A DNA stretch of 64,000 bases, from the NCBI GenBank assembly GCA_019638595.1, contig JAHBTJ010000012.1:182834-246833 (forward strand). Direction: 5' to 3'. The translations under genes and the position numbers were made by a program. Positions 34,812 to 43,820 of the stretch are shown here, one piece after another. How positions within the stretch are numbered: position 1 is the stretch's first letter; each line of letters opens with the position of its first letter. The notes under the pieces were generated by a model. It saw only the letters and a program-made list of their open reading frames with translations. It ran no database searches and was not told where the DNA came from. This DNA comes from Chitinophagaceae bacterium (GTDB taxonomy: Bacteria; Bacteroidota; Bacteroidia; Chitinophagales; Chitinophagaceae).

Positions 34812-35717
34812 TCAGGCGCCCGGATGCGCTTTTTTATACACTTCTTTTAATTTTTCGATATTGTTATGTGTATAGATCTGGGTGGCGGCAAGGCTTGAAT
34901 GCCCCAGCAGCTCTTTTACAGCATTCAGGTCGGCTCCCTGGTTTGTTAAATGGGTGGCAAAGGTATGCCTTAAAATATGGGGGCTCTTTTTAGAGATGGT
35001 AGTAACCAGTGAAAGATATTTCTTAACTGCCAGGTAAACATATTTGGGATATAGCTTTTTTCCCTTACCGGTTACCAAAAGGTACGTATGATCAAACGAA
35101 GTATCCTGCCGGCGTTTTTGCGCAATATACCCGGCAATATACCCGGCTAATTCTTTACTTAATGGTATGATCCGCTCTTTATTCCCTTTTCCTAAAACTT
35201 TTAAAGTGTTTTGCCCTGTATCAACCTGCGATTCTTTGATATTGATCAATTCGCTTAACCTTATACCCGTACCATACAGCAGTTGCAATATCAGCCGTTC
35301 CGTATGCCCCTCCCACCCTTCCGAGAAGGTTACATGCCGGAAAAGCATTTGTGTGTCATTTTCTTCAACATATACCGGCAATCGTTTGTTTACACGGGGT
35401 GAAATAATGGTCGTCATGGGGGTAGCCTCTATTCTCCCGGTTTTAAGATGGTATTTAAAAAAAGCTTTTAAAGTGGAGATCTTACGCTTTACGGTTTTGG
35501 CAACCATTTCGTCCTCCATTAAAGAGACCAGCCACGACCGGACAGAAAAAGCCGTTATTCCGTTGAGGGGTGGTGTGCCGTATACGGTTTCAAGGTAAGC
35601 GAAAAACTGCTCCAGGTCCTTGCGATAGGCAATAACGGTATGCCTGGAATAACGCTTTTCAAAAGTCAGGTATTCTGTAAATGAAGCAATATCAGGCTCG
35701 TACTTAAAAGCAGGCAT
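34812..35717 (-). CDS. xerC: Tyrosine recombinase XerC/XerD
   Basis: A 301-residue site-specific recombinase, probably for chromosome dimer resolution at dif. The N-terminal SAM-like DNA-binding domain spans residues 8-95 and the catalytic domain about 110-295. The active-site residues are all present: Arg153 (GTGIRLSEL), Lys177 (GKGNKERIIPL), His247 and Arg250 (HILRHTFATHL), His273 (LGHSSLAATQ) and Tyr282 (IYTH). The ATG at 35717 is used because the family begins here; longer frames run back through the rpsU terminator and into rpsU. The start codon abuts the T tract of that terminator. Confidence 0.93.
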   Translation of the reverse strand: MPAFKYEPDIASFTEYLTFEKRYSRHTVIAYRKDLEQFFAYLETVYGTPPLNGITAFSVRSWLVSLMEDEMVAKTVKRKISTLKAFFKYHLKTGRIEATPMTTIISPRVNKRLPVYVEENDTQMLFRHVTFSEGWEGHTERLILQLLYGTGIRLSELINIKESQVDTGQNTLKVLGKGNKERIIPLSKELAGYIAGYIAQKRRQDTSFDHTYLLVTGKGKKLYPKYVYLAVKKYLSLVTTISKKSPHILRHTFATHLTNQGADLNAVKELLGHSSLAATQIYTHNNIEKLKEVYKKAHPGA

Positions 35718-35756
35718 AAAAAAAGGTAGCCATAAAGTTAACACTCTACGGCTACC
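35718..35756 (-). terminator. rpsU terminator directly abutting the xerC start codon
   Basis: On the minus strand GGTAGCC (35756-35750) pairs with GGCTACC (35731-35725). It is followed by seven T residues (35724-35718) and then immediately by the xerC ATG at 35717. It clearly ends rpsU transcription, so xerC depends on read-through or on a promoter inside rpsU. Confidence 0.8.
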
Positions 35757-35781
35757 CGGAAAATTATTTATACGGACGCGA

Positions 35782-35982
35782 TTACTTAACCTCAATCTTG
35801 CCACTGGCAATATTCTGCCGGTAGATCGCTTTCAAAACCTCACCACGGCGCCTTACAGACGGTTTGGTGAAAGACTGGCGGCCTCTTAACTGCAACAGGA
35901 TCTTAGCCTTTTCAAACTTCTTTTTGTACTTCTTAAGCGCCTTGTCTATGTTCTCGCAATCTTTGGAATCAATAATAAGCAT
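35782..35982 (-). CDS. rpsU: 30S ribosomal protein bS21
   Basis: A 66-residue basic ribosomal protein: MLIIDSKDCENIDKALKKYK, then LLQLRGRQSFTKPSVRRRGEVLKAIYRQ, as in other Bacteroidota bS21. In this phylum bS21 helps cover the anti-Shine-Dalgarno end of 16S rRNA. The ATG at 35982 is chosen over one 13 codons upstream because it matches the family start and sits at the proper distance from a strong AGGAGG. Confidence 0.96.
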   Translation of the reverse strand: MLIIDSKDCENIDKALKKYKKKFEKAKILLQLRGRQSFTKPSVRRRGEVLKAIYRQNIASGKIEVK

Positions 35983-35993
35983 AATAAAATATA

Positions 35994-36002
35994 CCTCCTT
36001 TA
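35994..36002 (-). promoter_or_regulatory. Strong Shine-Dalgarno of rpsU
   Basis: TAAAGGAGG on the minus strand lies 11 bases upstream of the rpsU ATG and fully matches the anti-Shine-Dalgarno. Neighbouring genes (tuf, nusG, hpf, xerC) have none. It both decides the rpsU start and points to the autogenous control described for bS21 in Bacteroidota. Confidence 0.85.
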
Positions 36003-36018
36003 CTGTTTTTAAGGAGCG

Positions 36019-36049
36019 CAAAGATACTATTTACGGCCAAAATACCAAA
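36019..36049 (-). promoter_or_regulatory. rpsU promoter
   Basis: On the minus strand TATCTTTG (36026-36019) matches TAnnTTTG exactly and TTTG (36049-36046) lies 19 bases upstream, the consensus arrangement of the Bacteroidota primary sigma factor. The start codon is about 37 bases downstream of the -7 box. Confidence 0.75.
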
Positions 36050-36088
36050 CCAAATGTAAAAATTCCTGATACTTAGGTAATTTGCAGC

Positions 36089-36682
36089 ATGTTTACAGGC
36101 ATTATTGAGGCATCGGGCACTGTTATTTCGGTGGAAACTGCCGGTTCTAACCGTATTGTATGGGTACAGTCGCCCATCAGCCATGAGCTAAAGATAGACC
36201 AGAGTATTTCGCACAATGGCGTATGTCTTACCGTGGAGGAAGTGAGAAATGATTCCCACCGTGTAACGGCTATTCATGAAACCCTTTCCAAAACGAATAT
36301 TGGCGACTGGCAGCAGGGTTACCAGGTCAATCTTGAGCGTTGTTTAAGCACCAACGGTCGCCTGGATGGACATTTTGTGCAGGGGCATGTGGATACGGTT
36401 GCTGTTTGCATTGAAAAGCAGGTTTTGGAGGGAAGCTGGTTATTCCGGTTTGAATTTCCTGAAAAATTCGCCCGGCTGGTGATCGAAAAGGGCTCGATCG
36501 CCCTGAACGGCATTAGCCTTACCATTTTTGACGTTACCCTTAACCGGTTTTCAGTAGCTATTATCCCCTATACTTTTGAACATACGAATATGAAGCAGTT
36601 GGAAACCGGTACTACAGTAAACCTGGAATTTGATATGGTAGGGAAATATGTGGTGAGGGGGATGGAACAACAAGATTTATAA
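36089..36682 (+). CDS. ribE: Riboflavin synthase, alpha subunit
   Basis: A 197-residue enzyme that makes riboflavin from two molecules of 6,7-dimethyl-8-ribityllumazine. It begins MFTGIIEASGTV and contains two lumazine-binding repeats: NGVCLTVEEV and GHFVQGHVDTVA in the first, SIALNGISLTIFDV and NLEFDMVGKYVVRG in the second. Length and motifs are normal. It diverges from rpsU over a short gap; no FMN riboswitch is seen, so regulation is not evident. Confidence 0.96.
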   Translation: MFTGIIEASGTVISVETAGSNRIVWVQSPISHELKIDQSISHNGVCLTVEEVRNDSHRVTAIHETLSKTNIGDWQQGYQVNLERCLSTNGRLDGHFVQGHVDTVAVCIEKQVLEGSWLFRFEFPEKFARLVIEKGSIALNGISLTIFDVTLNRFSVAIIPYTFEHTNMKQLETGTTVNLEFDMVGKYVVRGMEQQDL

Positions 36683-36689
36683 AAAATAA

Positions 36690-38264
36690 TTACTCACTCT
36701 GAAAAAAAATATGCCCGCCTGTTTCATCTATCTTTTTAAAGCCATGATAACCTGGAAGCAATCGCTTAAAAAAATCAGGAGACAAAAAGAAGGTTTTTTT
36801 TGAAACAATAATAAAAATATCAGCCCCATTTCCTTTATACTCTTTTACACCATCCGTTTCAAAAACTGCCGGATGCTTCATATCTATTGCAATATCCGGA
36901 TTTCCCTCATAGAAAAAAATAACAGGATGTCCCTTGCCCCGCTCTAAAGGAGTTGACCGGTCCAGGGCAATTATTTTTTTATACGTTTGTTCATCAATCT
37001 TATCAACATCCTCCAGGTTATAATAATTCCTGTAAAAATAGTTGATGCTCACATAGCGGTTTTTACTCCACTTATTTTTCAGGTAAATAAAATCTACAAA
37101 ACTGTAAATCATAAAGAGGAAAATTAATCCTTTAAGCATATTAGTTTTTTTAATCAAAGACACAAACACCGGAACGAACACACAAGCTAATAATTTAAAA
37201 TGCCTTACATTCTTGTCAATATTCGCGTTGAATAAATAACCTGTTATAAAAAAGAGTGTGACGCCAGTATATAAGAAAATAAAAATGCGTAAATAAGCAG
37301 GAGATAGCCGTTGCCTCAACGCAACACAAATTCCTGCCATAACAATAATGACTAAAATAAGATATAAGAACAGGGAAATATATCCATTTGGGTCGTCTCC
37401 GGCAATTACTCTTTGAATTCGTAGGATGATTGTTTGCCCGGATAATAAGCCAGACACAGGTGAAGAAAGAGGAATAAAAACATCTGAAAGTTCAGGAATA
37501 AACCGGTCGATAAATACTATTCGGGGGCCTTTTTGAAGATAAAACAAATGAATGGCCAGGCAGCATAGCGCCCACGGTATGCCCAGCCATAGTATTATAG
37601 AGATATTTTGCAGTTTTCCATATTTACTATTAGAAAAGCCCCGGTTAATTCTCTCAAACATTTTATAAAAAACGATGACAGAACAATATACAATAAGTGT
37701 GGTTTTAGCAAGAAAACAAGCCAGGAAAAAAATCAGAAAGTACAGAATGGCTTTCCATGAGAAGGTATTCATTCTACTCATAAATATCAGGAACCATGGA
37801 AAAACCCCAAAGGATAGCACTTCTCCACCCTGGTATATAATAAATGAGGTATAAAAGATATCACTAAACACAACGATGGATAAAGAAACAATAGAAACCG
37901 GCATAGAGAATCCGAACTGCCTGTACAGTTTATAAAACCCAAGGATACCCAACCCCGAAAAAAAAAGGGTAACTATTATAGAAGCAACCCCAAGCCTGCA
38001 TCCCGTTAAAGTACATAGTAAGCCAGGTACCATCCATTGACCTGGAGACCACCAGGAGACAAAGTGTTTTTTTATAATTGCAACATCTGCCGGAGAAACC
38101 TCCATTAAAGAATTAAAAACTCCTGTTTGAATAGTACCATTATATGCTAAAAAACCATAAATGCTATCCAAACTTATCACCAATGGTGAAAAAAACAGGT
38201 ATATAGCTGTAAATAAAAAAAAGATTATCCCTCCGGCTAAAAGGCTATAATTGTTTTTTACCAT
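36690..38264 (-). CDS. Polytopic membrane protein, possible GT-C type glycosyltransferase
   Basis: A 524-residue hydrophobic protein with about 10-12 TM helices, beginning with TM1 at residues 8-30 followed by a loop SLDSIYGFLAYNGTIQTG. The acidic residue after TM1 and the membrane-spanning layout fit GT-C-fold enzymes (ArnT/PMT-like), which use polyprenyl-phosphate sugars. A soluble-looking C-terminal part (about residues 400-524) with KIIALDRSTPLERGKGHPVIFF follows. No diagnostic motif is seen, so the call rests on topology and neighbours. It converges on ribE, 7 bases apart, and opens a glycan/lipid region. Confidence 0.6.
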   Translation of the reverse strand: MVKNNYSLLAGGIIFFLFTAIYLFFSPLVISLDSIYGFLAYNGTIQTGVFNSLMEVSPADVAIIKKHFVSWWSPGQWMVPGLLCTLTGCRLGVASIIVTLFFSGLGILGFYKLYRQFGFSMPVSIVSLSIVVFSDIFYTSFIIYQGGEVLSFGVFPWFLIFMSRMNTFSWKAILYFLIFFLACFLAKTTLIVYCSVIVFYKMFERINRGFSNSKYGKLQNISIILWLGIPWALCCLAIHLFYLQKGPRIVFIDRFIPELSDVFIPLSSPVSGLLSGQTIILRIQRVIAGDDPNGYISLFLYLILVIIVMAGICVALRQRLSPAYLRIFIFLYTGVTLFFITGYLFNANIDKNVRHFKLLACVFVPVFVSLIKKTNMLKGLIFLFMIYSFVDFIYLKNKWSKNRYVSINYFYRNYYNLEDVDKIDEQTYKKIIALDRSTPLERGKGHPVIFFYEGNPDIAIDMKHPAVFETDGVKEYKGNGADIFIIVSKKTFFLSPDFFKRLLPGYHGFKKIDETGGHIFFQSE

Positions 38265-38467
38265 TATGAAATAAGATTACCCCTTGAACATAACAAATCG
38301 ATTCAGCAACTCAAACAATCCATATAAAAGCAAAGAAAAAGGCAGCGCTTGTTTTAACATTAAATAAAAATACGCAAAACAAAAACATCAATCCTTAATA
38401 AAAAATACAGAACTTGAAGTAATTTGCATTAAACACATCACCCATTGGTTTCGATTTTGCACATTAT

Positions 38468-39424
38468 ATGAAAAACAATCTTGAAAATATCAGTTTTGAT
38501 AAAGTAATCAGCCAAGATGGGATAAGCTATGTTACCTTCAGAAAGAACTTAAAACCATCATACAAAAAGGCATTCATTGATATAGCAAAAGGGTATGTTT
38601 TTTTACTATTGATTTTTACAGTAGCAATAATATTAATAGATAAAGGGGTATTTGTTGCCTCAGTCGCAATCCCTCTATGTGCGTTCCTGGTTGGATACAC
38701 GTTAGCTTACCTGCATTTATTCATTCATGCTGCCGCCCATTATAATTTACATCCCGATAAGAAGAAAAATGATCAAATAAGCGACTACGCGATCGGATTT
38801 TTTTTCGGAATACAGCAAAAAAAGTATAGAAAAATTCATTGGATGCACCATACTAATCTCGGCAGGAAAAATGATACGGAGCATTCATATTTTAATGAAC
38901 TAAATACTTCTTTCCTTTTAAAATGCATTACAGGTATTCATGCTTTTGCTGTTATTGTAAGCAGAAAAAAAAACAGAGAGAAAAGATCGGAAAGAAATCA
39001 ATCTTCGCTGAGCTTTGGTTTATTCACCATATTATTTCACGGACTACTCATTGCCTGCCTGTTTTTAGCAGGCGGCTGGCAACTGTTGATAATATGGTTG
39101 GCCGGTTTACTCATATTTTTCCCTGCTTTTGCAGCTATCAGGCAATTGCTTGAACATAGGGATGTGCATGCGTCGGGCAAAGTTGATTACCAGGAAACGG
39201 ATCATGGAAAAGTAAGCAGACTATTTGGAAAAGGAATCATAGACAGTACTTTAGGCGCTGCAGGTTTTAACAGGCATCTGATCCACCATTGGGACCCAAC
39301 TATCTCGTATACTGCTCTTCCCTTGGTAGAGGAATACCTGTTGAAGTGTGCTGAAACCTCCAACGTTATCAAAGAAAGTAAAACAAGTTATATCAAAACT
39401 TTTCTTGCCTTATTCAAAATCTAA
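38468..39424 (+). CDS. Fatty acid desaturase family protein
   Basis: A 318-residue membrane di-iron enzyme. The three histidine clusters are visible: HLFIHAAAHYNLH (about residues 86-98), HWMHHTNLG (about 136-144) and NRHLIHHWDP (about 273-282). Hydrophobic pairs of TM helices lie at about 35-75 and 190-220. Such enzymes desaturate or hydroxylate acyl chains, sphingolipids or carotenoids; beside methyltransferases and glycosyltransferases it may act on an envelope lipid. A methyltransferase gene follows 2 bases after its stop, so they are probably one operon. Confidence 0.85.
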   Translation: MKNNLENISFDKVISQDGISYVTFRKNLKPSYKKAFIDIAKGYVFLLLIFTVAIILIDKGVFVASVAIPLCAFLVGYTLAYLHLFIHAAAHYNLHPDKKKNDQISDYAIGFFFGIQQKKYRKIHWMHHTNLGRKNDTEHSYFNELNTSFLLKCITGIHAFAVIVSRKKNREKRSERNQSSLSFGLFTILFHGLLIACLFLAGGWQLLIIWLAGLLIFFPAFAAIRQLLEHRDVHASGKVDYQETDHGKVSRLFGKGIIDSTLGAAGFNRHLIHHWDPTISYTALPLVEEYLLKCAETSNVIKESKTSYIKTFLALFKI

Positions 39425-39426
39425 GC

Positions 39427-40344
39427 ATGCTTTTTCAATCCCATGGAATTTGCCCTGTTTGTAACACTCCCGGAAAGCACTGGTGCACAACACAAGACTG
39501 GGAATACAGAGCTACTACCCACTACTACTCCTATTTAAACTGCCCCGCTTGTCATACATTATTTCTTGAAGAATTGAAAGAGGACAATCTTTTAAACATT
39601 TACCCTCCTAATTATTATTCCTTTTCTCAAAAAACAAAAAAAGGATTATTTAAATTAAAAGATCGGCTGGATGCTCTTTTTTATAAATCAGTTTTAAAAA
39701 AAATACCTACTACCGGTTTATCTGTTCTTGATGTAGGAGGAGGTACAGGCAACGTATTGGACACTTTAAAAAAAGCAGATAAAAGAATAAACTATACGGA
39801 AATCATTGATATAGATTTAAATGCTAAGGAAATTGCAGAAAAGAAAGGACATGTTTATGTCTGTACATCTGCAGAAACGTACCATACCAATAAAAAGTTC
39901 GACATTATACTTCTCCTAAACATTATTGAGCATATTAGTAATCCTGCCAGATTAATTCAAAAAGCAACAGATATGCTTACGGATAATGGATTTATTATAA
40001 TTAAAACACCCAATGCCAAAAGTCTTGATGCCAGATTATTTAAAAACTATTATTGGGGAGGGCTTCATTGTCCGAGGCATTGGATAATTTTCAATGAAAG
40101 TTCGTTTAAATTAATGTGTTCTGATAAGAAGTTAAACATAGAAAGTATAAGATTCACCCAGGGAGCGGCTTTTTGGGCCTATAGCATAATAAATTTGTTC
40201 AGAAAGCAAGATATTAACCTCAAGAAAAAGCCTTTACTGGAATCTCCTTTTTTTCCTTTTGTAAGCATTTTTTTTGCGATAATGGATCTGTTCCGATCAT
40301 TTTTTTCTACTACATCACAAATGTTTATCATCCTGAAAAAGTAA
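39427..40344 (+). CDS. Class I SAM-dependent methyltransferase with N-terminal zinc ribbon
   Basis: A 305-residue protein. Four cysteines (CPVCNTPG near residue 10 and CPACHTLF near 40) form a zinc-ribbon-like head, and the Rossmann SAM-binding loop is VLDVGGGTGNVLDTL near residue 100. Post-I motif EIIDIDLNAKEIAEK and motif IILLNIIEHISNP near 165 follow, then a Methyltransf_23-type end with two hydrophobic stretches. Relatives methylate sugars or quinones. Its last 30 bases overlap the 3' end of the opposite-strand methyltransferase gene. Confidence 0.85.
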   Translation: MLFQSHGICPVCNTPGKHWCTTQDWEYRATTHYYSYLNCPACHTLFLEELKEDNLLNIYPPNYYSFSQKTKKGLFKLKDRLDALFYKSVLKKIPTTGLSVLDVGGGTGNVLDTLKKADKRINYTEIIDIDLNAKEIAEKKGHVYVCTSAETYHTNKKFDIILLLNIIEHISNPARLIQKATDMLTDNGFIIIKTPNAKSLDARLFKNYYWGGLHCPRHWIIFNESSFKLMCSDKKLNIESIRFTQGAAFWAYSIINLFRKQDINLKKKPLLESPFFPFVSIFFAIMDLFRSFFSTTSQMFIILKK

Positions 40345-41088
40345 AATCGGCTTTCTTGCCCTTAATAAAATGGAGACACCAAAAGGAAGTGTAAAATAGC
40401 GAAGGAGCAGCAACTCTATTGAAAAAAGGGATTTGAAAAAGAATGAGAAAAAACGACTGTTCAGTATTTTACCAGATTCAAAATCCGAAACCATCCCGGG
40501 AGATTTCCTCATACGTTGTAAAACACACCTCGAAAGCCAAACGGGAAAGAACAAAATGAAATTAAAATATGTATTGTACTCAATCACGAATTTTTTATCC
40601 AAAACGCAGCGAAGGCTACGCTTTGTATATCTTCTTTTATGATGGTTTACTTCATCATGTATACTCCATAAAAAAGAGAAAGCCGGTACAGAGCAATAAA
40701 AAAAACCGCCGGGTTTACAAACCCTGAACAACTCAGCAACAGCCAGCTCCTGTTCGGCAATATGTTCAATCACATCGAAGACACACACTACATCAAAAAA
40801 ATCGTCGTCAAAAGGAAGCGACTCTAAACCGGCTTCCCAAACTTCCATATTAAGCTTTTCTCGTAGAAAAACACAGACGTCATGATCCTTTTCTACAGAG
40901 AACACCTCGCCATACTGCTGAAGCATTTCTGAAGACCGTCCTGTAGCACACCCGGCATTTAATATCTTTAATGGCTTGTAAGAAGGAAGGGAAGAATTGA
41001 TCTGTTGTCTGATAATTTTTTCCCTAACCCGAAACCACCAGTGATTCCGCTCATAATCATAATATTTTCGAAGATACTCAGGGTTCAT
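40315..41088 (-). CDS. Class I SAM-dependent methyltransferase
   Basis: A 257-residue enzyme starting MNPEYLRKYYDYERNHWWF at the ATG at 41088; an earlier in-frame start at 41121 would overlap the upstream gene more. Motif I is ILNAGCATGRSSEML near residue 45, acidic EKDHDV follows, and the SAM-pocket motif is VVCVFDVIEHI near 100. It belongs to the Methyltransf_11/23 group found next to membrane glycosyltransferases. Its start overlaps the stop of the GT2 gene (41078-42046) by 11 bases, so the two are coupled, and its product may modify the same lipid-linked sugar. Confidence 0.83.
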   Translation of the reverse strand: MNPEYLRKYYDYERNHWWFRVREKIIRQQINSSLPSYKPLKILNAGCATGRSSEMLQQYGEVFSVEKDHDVCVFLREKLNMEVWEAGLESLPFDDDFFDVVCVFDVIEHIAEQELAVAELFRVCKPGGFFYCSVPAFSFLWSIHDEVNHHKRRYTKRSLRCVLDKKFVIEYNTYFNFILFFPVWLSRCVLQRMRKSPGMVSDFESGKILNSRFFSFFFKSLFSIELLLLRYFTLPFGVSILLRARKPILLFQDDKHL

Positions 41089-42046
41089 TGGAATGTACTC
41101 CGTCAAAAATTTTTTTATCAATTATAAAGGGGGGGCGATTTTTCACCTGAAAAAAAGTCCTTATAATATATTCCCCGATAACTCCTATTGAAAGTAATTG
41201 TACTCCACCAAACAGAACAATCGTAAATAAGATAGCTGTAAAGCCCTGAGGTACCGTATGATAAACAATTTTATTAATAAGTGTAACAATAAGGTAAATA
41301 AGTGCTATACTTATAGAAGCTATTCCGAGATAGGAAATTAACCTGATTGGCACCTCGCTAAAATTGTAAAAACCATTCATTGCAAGTCTCAATAATTTCG
41401 TATAAGAATACCTGGTGCTTCCCTTTACACGAGGCGCCCTGTTATATTCCATACCAGCCTGTTTAAATCCAATCCAGGATCTGATTCCGCGAATAAAAAC
41501 AGCTTCCTCAGGAAACAGATTAATGACATCCACGGCCCTTCTGCTGATAAGTGAAAAATCACCGGCATCTACGGGGAATCGCAAGGTTGCAATTTTATTG
41601 ATAAGGCGATAAAATAAATAGTATGAACCACGCTTTATCCACGACTCTTTCCTGTTACGTCTTATACCATATACTATATCATATCCTTCCTTGAGCTTTT
41701 GATAGAATGCAGTAAGTAATTCCGGAGGATCCTGCAAATCGGCATCTATTATAAAAACCGCTTCCCTGGCACGAGCATTTTTTAAGCCGGCTGCAATAGC
41801 AACCTGGTGACCAAAATTCCGGGAAAAGGAAATATACTGAAAACGCGGGTCGTTCATACATATTGAAATCAATTGCCCTGCAGTGTCATCATTGCTTCCG
41901 TCATCCACAAAAACGCATTCCAGCTTCAGCGTGGAAGTATTCATTAACTCCTGCAATCTTCCAAAAAGCGAAGAGATAACTTTTTGCTCATTATATACCG
42001 GGATTACTATTGAAACCTGTATGTCATTCTTTTTCTCTAACAACAT
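41078..42046 (-). CDS. GT2 family glycosyltransferase, GtrB/DPM1-like with two TM helices
   Basis: A 322-residue enzyme that probably transfers a sugar from a nucleotide to polyprenyl phosphate. The GT-A domain has VSIVIPVYNEQKVISSLF, VFVDDGSNDDTAGQL, and the metal-binding IDADLQDPPE near residue 98. RNRKESWIKRGSYYLFYRLIN and the acceptor region DAGDFSLISRRAVD follow. Two TM helices near residues 230-255 and 263-290 anchor it, as in GtrB. Overlaps the following methyltransferase. Confidence 0.92.
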   Translation of the reverse strand: MLLEKKNDIQVSIVIPVYNEQKVISSLFGRLQELMNTSTLKLECVFVDDGSNDDTAGQLISICMNDPRFQYISFSRNFGHQVAIAAGLKNARAREAVFIIDADLQDPPELLTAFYQKLKEGYDIVYGIRRNRKESWIKRGSYYLFYRLINKIATLRFPVDAGDFSLISRRAVDVINLFPEEAVFIRGIRSWIGFKQAGMEYNRAPRVKGSTRYSYTKLLRLAMNGFYNFSEVPIRLISYLGIASISIALIYLIVTLINKIVYHTVPQGFTAILFTIVLFGGVQLLSIGVIGEYIIRTFFQVKNRPPFIIDKKIFDGVHSNEP

Positions 42047-42241
42047 AGTTTATGTACCTTTCATTTAAAGTATTTAAACTTAACTGCATAAATATATTGA
42101 TATTACCACTCTTATTCTATACTACAATGTCATAAAAAATAATTTCTGCAGCTTTCCATCCTATTACCCTATTGAACAAGTCCGTTTTTAGGTATGTGTT
42201 TTCTTTTTTCATAATATTACAAACATTAACTAACGCACAAA

Positions 42242-43771
42242 ATGAAGTCTCTGGTTTCAAAGGTCTTTACTGGTTATCACAACAATATCAGTAAAATTAT
42301 TTACTACACCTGCGCTATTACCCTTGGCATTATTTTTATTGAACGATTGTTCATTATCTTTTCTTACGAAGCTCATACAGCCGGTATAGACAACAACTTC
42401 AATTATCCCATCATCCGGGCGCTTGCCGGATTTTCTATGTATCCTGATCCGGAAGACTATCCTTATGCTGTTAACCCTTACGCCCCTTTATTCTTTATAG
42501 TATGCAAATGGGCAGCCTCATTACTGGGTATCAATGCTACAAACACAATTGCAGTTTATTGGGTAAGCAGATCCGTTTGCCTGTTAGCAGATATAGGCAC
42601 TTGTATATTCTTTTTTAGAATATTACGAAAACTCCTGAAAATTGATACGGCTGTATCACTTATATCTATCAGCCTGCTTTTTTGCATTGTTTCATTTTTA
42701 GGATATACACTCAACCGTTCTGATTCCTTCTTTCTTTTTTTTTACTGTAGCAGCTTATTCGTTTTATTGAGGTTTTCGGGATATAAAACGATATGGTTTC
42801 CCATTCTTCTGGCCGTGTTGACAACTCTCTGCATTTTTTCCAAGCAAAATGGCATTATATTATTAGGTCTTATCCCGTCTTGGTTTATACTGGAAAAAAA
42901 CTACCGGTCGCTTATTATCTTCCTTTTATTTTCTACTATCTTTTTCACAGCTACATTTCTTTATTTTCAATACATATTTACCGATCAATTTTTTTCGAAA
43001 CATATTATAGATGCACTTAATAACAAAATAGATCCACGCTGGTTTTATGTATACATTTTTAAGCTAATAGCACCTACTTACCTTACATTACCTATAGCTG
43101 TATCTCTGGTTATTTCAGTAAAATCAATTGCAGAAAATAATCACCCGGTATTAAAAAAATTGGGAGCGCTTTGTTTACTGCAATTTTTATTCAGCACTGC
43201 TTTAAGTTTCAAATGGGGATCTTCACAAGGTTATTACAATGAAAGCTTTTTGCTTGGATTCATAGTAATGGCGCTATTTTTCAGATGCAGGGCCTCACAA
43301 ACACAAAAATCAATTATCCGGGGTATACTCCCATATTTCTATCCTGCTCTTTGCATCTTTATCATTCACATGGTAGCTCAATTGTATTTCTTTTTCCTCA
43401 ACGGCAAAACAGAAGCGAAAGCAAAATACGACGAGCAGGAACAAATAAGCCAATACATACAACGGGAAATCGGAGAAGAAAACAGATATATTATAGATCT
43501 AAGCAATGCTGATTTCAATTTTTTTAAAAATATGCTTTTCAAAGAATGTGCAGCTCCTAATATTGATGCCGTAAGTTGCTGCACATTACCTGACAATATT
43601 TTCAACTATTCCGGTTTGCTTGACGGACTACAAAATGGGAAGATTATGTTTATTATTAAAGAAAAAGGAGCGATAATAAATGCGGTATGGAATATAAACA
43701 TCCAACATTATACCCCAGATACAACATTTACCCGGTACAGCATTTACAAATACGCTCACCCAGGCTTCTAA
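42242..43771 (+). CDS. Polytopic membrane protein, GT39-like
   Basis: A 509-residue protein with about 11 TM helices. After TM1 the loop has HTAGIDNNFNYPIIRALAGF and DYPYAVNPYAPLFFIVC, similar to the first extracytoplasmic loop of PMT/ArnT-type GT-C enzymes, where acidic residues coordinate the donor. The C-terminal 120 residues are soluble-looking (EEQISQYIQREIGEENRYII). It is likely to use a polyprenyl-linked sugar made by the neighbouring GT2 enzymes. Its composition is clearly more A+T-rich than the core genes upstream. Confidence 0.68.
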   Translation: MKSLVSKVFTGYHNNISKIIYYTCAITLGIIFIERLFIIFSYEAHTAGIDNNFNYPIIRALAGFSMYPDPEDYPYAVNPYAPLFFIVCKWAASLLGINATNTIAVYWVSRSVCLLADIGTCIFFFRILRKLLKIDTAVSLISISLLFCIVSFLGYTLNRSDSFFLFFYCSSLFVLLRFSGYKTIWFPILLAVLTTLCIFSKQNGIILLGLIPSWFILEKNYRSLIIFLLFSTIFFTATFLYFQYIFTDQFFSKHIIDALNNKIDPRWFYVYIFKLIAPTYLTLPIAVSLVISVKSIAENNHPVLKKLGALCLLQFLFSTALSFKWGSSQGYYNESFLLGFIVMALFFRCRASQTQKSIIRGILPYFYPALCIFIIHMVAQLYFFFLNGKTEAKAKYDEQEQISQYIQREIGEENRYIIDLSNADFNFFKNMLFKECAAPNIDAVSCCTLPDNIFNYSGLLDGLQNGKIMFIIKEKGAIINAVWNINIQHYTPDTTFTRYSIYKYAHPGF

Positions 43772-43820
43772 ACAGCCCGCTCACCCATCACAATGTAACA
43801 GAATAACTATCTTAGCAAAA

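Noticed and set aside
34812-35717. Integrase of a mobile element
   Set aside because: The gene is in the conserved rpsU-xerC-hpf-tuf order and has normal XerC length, with no attachment sites or cargo.
36027-36088. Possible FMN riboswitch before riboflavin synthase
   Set aside because: The leader is too short and shows none of the conserved RFN-element sequence.
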